A stretch of 64,000 nucleotides of DNA from Carallia brachiata (taxonomy: Eukaryota; Streptophyta; Magnoliopsida; Malpighiales; Rhizophoraceae). A program made the translations under genes and the position numbers. The DNA lies in contig JADCRB010000025.1 in assembly GCA_021464245.1 (NCBI GenBank), positions 692,659 to 756,658 of the forward strand, written 5' to 3'. The first letter of the stretch is position 1. Every line of letters starts with the position of its first letter. Under the pieces are notes generated by a model that was not told where the DNA came from, did no database searches, and saw only the letters and a program-made list of their open reading frames with translations. This document shows positions 61,648 through 64,000 of the stretch, piece by piece.

Positions 61648-64000
61648 TTAAATCCATTTAATTATCTCTAACAAGGTGCAATTGATCATGATTTGCATTT
61701 ATTAGTTGCATAAGACCATTTGTGGCATGAATATAGAGCTAAATCACTTCATTTCTTACAAATAAGTGATTTTCTTGCATTCTAATGGCTTATTTAACCC
61801 AAATTGGACTGAAATGAACCATAAATACATACAAAAACATTTAATTTCAACGTAAAAAGTATTTTCAACACCTTTTGGGGTGTTAAATGCATTCAATTTC
61901 ATCCAACAAGTGTAAAATTGATCATAATTTGCATTTATTAGTTGCATAAGACCATTTGTGATATAAATAAAGGGCATAAATCACTTCATTTCATGCAAAT
62001 AAGGCATTTTCTTCCAATTTAATAGCTTAATTAACCCAAATTGAACATAAATGGGCCATAAATGCTTACAAAAGCCTTTAATTTCAATGCAAAACGCATT
62101 TCCAACACCTTTTTGGGTGTTAAATGCGTTCAATTTCATCCAATAAGTGTAAATTGATCATGATTTGCTTTATTAGTTGCATAAGACCATTTGTGGTATA
62201 AATAAAGGGGCAAATCACTTCATTTCTTGCAAATAAGATTTTCTTCCATTTTAATAGCTTATTTAACCCAAATTGAACTTAAATGGACTATAAATGCTTA
62301 CAAAAACCTTTAATTTCAATGCAAAAGCATTTTCAACACCTTTTTGGTGTTAAATCCATTTAATTATCTCTAACAAGTGTGCAATTGATCATGATTTGCA
62401 TTTATTAGTTGCATAAGACCATTTGTGGCATGAATAAGAGCTAAATCACTTCATTTCTTACAAATAAGTGATTTTCTTGCATTCTAATGGCTTATTTAAC
62501 CCAAATTGGACTGAAATGAACCATAAATACATACAAAAACATTTAATTTCAACGTAAAAAGTATTTTCAACACCTTTTGGGGTGTTAAATGCATTCAATT
62601 TCATCCAACAAGTGTAAAATTGATCATAATTTGCATTTATTAGTTGCATAAGACCATTTGTGATATAAATAAAGGGCATAAATCACTTCATTTCATGCAA
62701 ATAAGGCATTTTCTTCCAATTTAATAGCTTAATTAACCCAAATTGAACATAAATGCTTACAAAAGCCTTTAATTTCAATGCAAAACGCATTTCCAACACC
62801 TTTTTGGGTGTTAAATGCGTTCAATTTCATCCAATAAGTGTAAAATTGATCATGATTTGCGTTTATTAGTTGCATAAGACCATTTGTGGTATAAATAAAG
62901 GGGCAAAATCACTTCATTTCTTGCAAATAATTTTTTCTTCCATTTTAATAGCTTATTTAACCCAAATTGAACTTAAATGGACTATAATGCTTACAAAAAC
63001 CTTTAATTTCAATGCAAAAAGCATTTTCAACACCTTTTTCGGTGTTAAATCCATTTAATTACCTCTAACAAGTGTGCAATTGATCATGATTTGCATTTAT
63101 TAGTTGCATAAGACCATTTGTGGCATGAATAAGGACTAAATCACTTCATTTCTTACAAAAGTGATTTTCTTGCATTCTAATGCTTATTTAACCCAAATTG
63201 GACTGAAATGAACCATAAATACATACAAAAACATTAATTTCAACGTAAAAAGTATTTTCAACACCTTTTGGGGTGTTAAATGCATTCAATTTCATCCAAC
63301 AAGTGTAAAATTGATCATTATTAGTTGCATAAGACCATTTGTGATATAAATAAAGGGCATAAATCACTTCATTTCATGCAAATAAGGCATTTTCTTCCAA
63401 TTTAATAGCTTAATTAACCCAAATTGAACATAAATGGGCCATAAATGCTTACAAAACCTTTAATTTCAATGCAAAACGCATTTCCAACACCTTTTTGGGT
63501 TTAAATGCATTCAATTTCATCCAATAAGTGTGAAATTGATCATGATTTGCATTTATTAGTTGCATAAGACCATTTGTGGTATAAATAAAGGGCTAAATCA
63601 CTTCATTCTTGCAAATAAGGCATTTCTTCCATTTTAATAGCTTATTTAACCCAAATTGAACTTAAATGGACTATAAATGCTTACAAAAACTTTAATTCAA
63701 TGCAAAAGCATTTTCAACACCTTTTTGGTGTTAAATCATTTAATTATCTCTAACAAGTGTGCAATTGATCATGATTTGCATTTATTAGTTGCATAAGACC
63801 ATTTGTGGCATGAATATATGAGCTAAATCACTTCATTTCTTACAAATAGTGATTTTCTTGCATTCTAATGGCTTATTTAACCCAAATTGGACTGAAATGA
63901 ACCATAAATACATACAAAAACCATTAATTTCAACGTAAAAAGTATTTTCAACACCTTTTGGGGTGTTAAATGCATTCAATTTCATCCAACAAGTGTAAAA

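Larger units (their letters stand above)
29501..64000. repeat. Satellite DNA array, basic monomer about 237 bp
   Basis: Head-to-tail copies continue to the window end. The landmark GACCATTTGTG recurs at 30084, 30321, 30558, 30795, 31031, 31268 and 31507, i.e. every 236-239 bp, and later units are often a few bases shorter. Each monomer contains TTAATTTCAA, CAACACCTTTT..GGTGTTAAAT, ATTGATCAT(A/G)ATTTGCATTT, TTAGTTGCATAAGACCATTT, AAATCACTTCATTTC and TAACCCAAATTG. About 145 monomers are present. The repeated minus-strand frames of 60-77 residues are by-products. Scale and homogeneity suggest centromeric or pericentromeric location (inference). Confidence 0.95.

Noticed and set aside
29878..63058. 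Dozens of similar minus-strand open frames of 60-96 residues (MPFIYITNGLMQLINANYDQ-type) and a few plus-strand ones, resembling a protein family
   Set aside because: They sit at the same phase of every satellite monomer, are spaced by the higher-order repeat, break wherever a monomer has an indel, and have no start context, introns or recognisable domain. They are by-products of tandem repetition.
29501..64000. Regular repeats considered as a CRISPR-like array
   Set aside because: Units are about 237 bp without unique spacers, in plant nuclear DNA; this is satellite.
29501..64000. CENP-B box in the satellite
   Set aside because: I saw no match to the TTCG....A..CGGG pattern in the monomers I read closely.

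Overview
The window is nuclear DNA of a flowering plant, most likely a eudicot. The evidence is a gene for a plastid-targeted ABCF protein, spliced genes with GT-AG introns, plant-type Ty1-copia, Ty3-gypsy and LINE remnants, Tourist-like and Mutator-like elements, and a very long AT-rich satellite. I cannot name the species. The left 29.5 kb is gene-poor euchromatin or pericentromere with two recognisable genes. The right 34.5 kb is one satellite array that continues past the right edge.

Layout. 1-1450: first exon, 5' leader and start of intron 1 of a minus-strand ABCF5-like gene; the rest lies beyond the left edge. 1450-4035: AT-rich intergenic DNA with a diverged two-copy repeat and a 23-bp poly(A) insertion flanked by a 12-bp target duplication. 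4036-9460: a complete but decayed Ty1-copia element with both LTRs, 5-bp target duplication, primer-binding site and broken gag-pol in order. 9461-18480: non-coding mosaic with three inverted-repeat elements (one nested in another), a LINE-like insertion with an 11-bp target duplication, and short tandem duplications. 18481-18760: a Tourist-like MITE in the upstream region of the next gene.

19138-27546: a 12-exon plus-strand gene for EME1, the non-catalytic partner of the MUS81 structure-specific endonuclease. Its splice phases fit throughout, but two single-base deletions (exons 9 and 12) break the reading frame, and a 31-bp tandem duplication repeats the exon-7 splice donor. Intron 3 holds a 1.84-kb gypsy-derived LTR element in antisense, and intron 9 holds the 3' tail of an RTE-like LINE. 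27547-29500: intergenic sequence ending in a broken copia gag fragment.

29501-64000: tandem satellite with a basic unit near 237 bp. The left edge is diverged and contains a local 474-bp dimer block. The interior is organised as higher-order repeats of three monomer types (about 0.70 kb) interspersed with four-monomer versions (about 0.92 kb). One monomer type carries a 15-bp-stem inverted repeat. This looks like a centromeric or pericentromeric satellite and is the most interesting structure here. Two N positions coincide with breaks in monomer order, and some stretches are dense in one-base deletions, so part of the fine structure (and possibly the EME1 frameshifts) may be assembly error.
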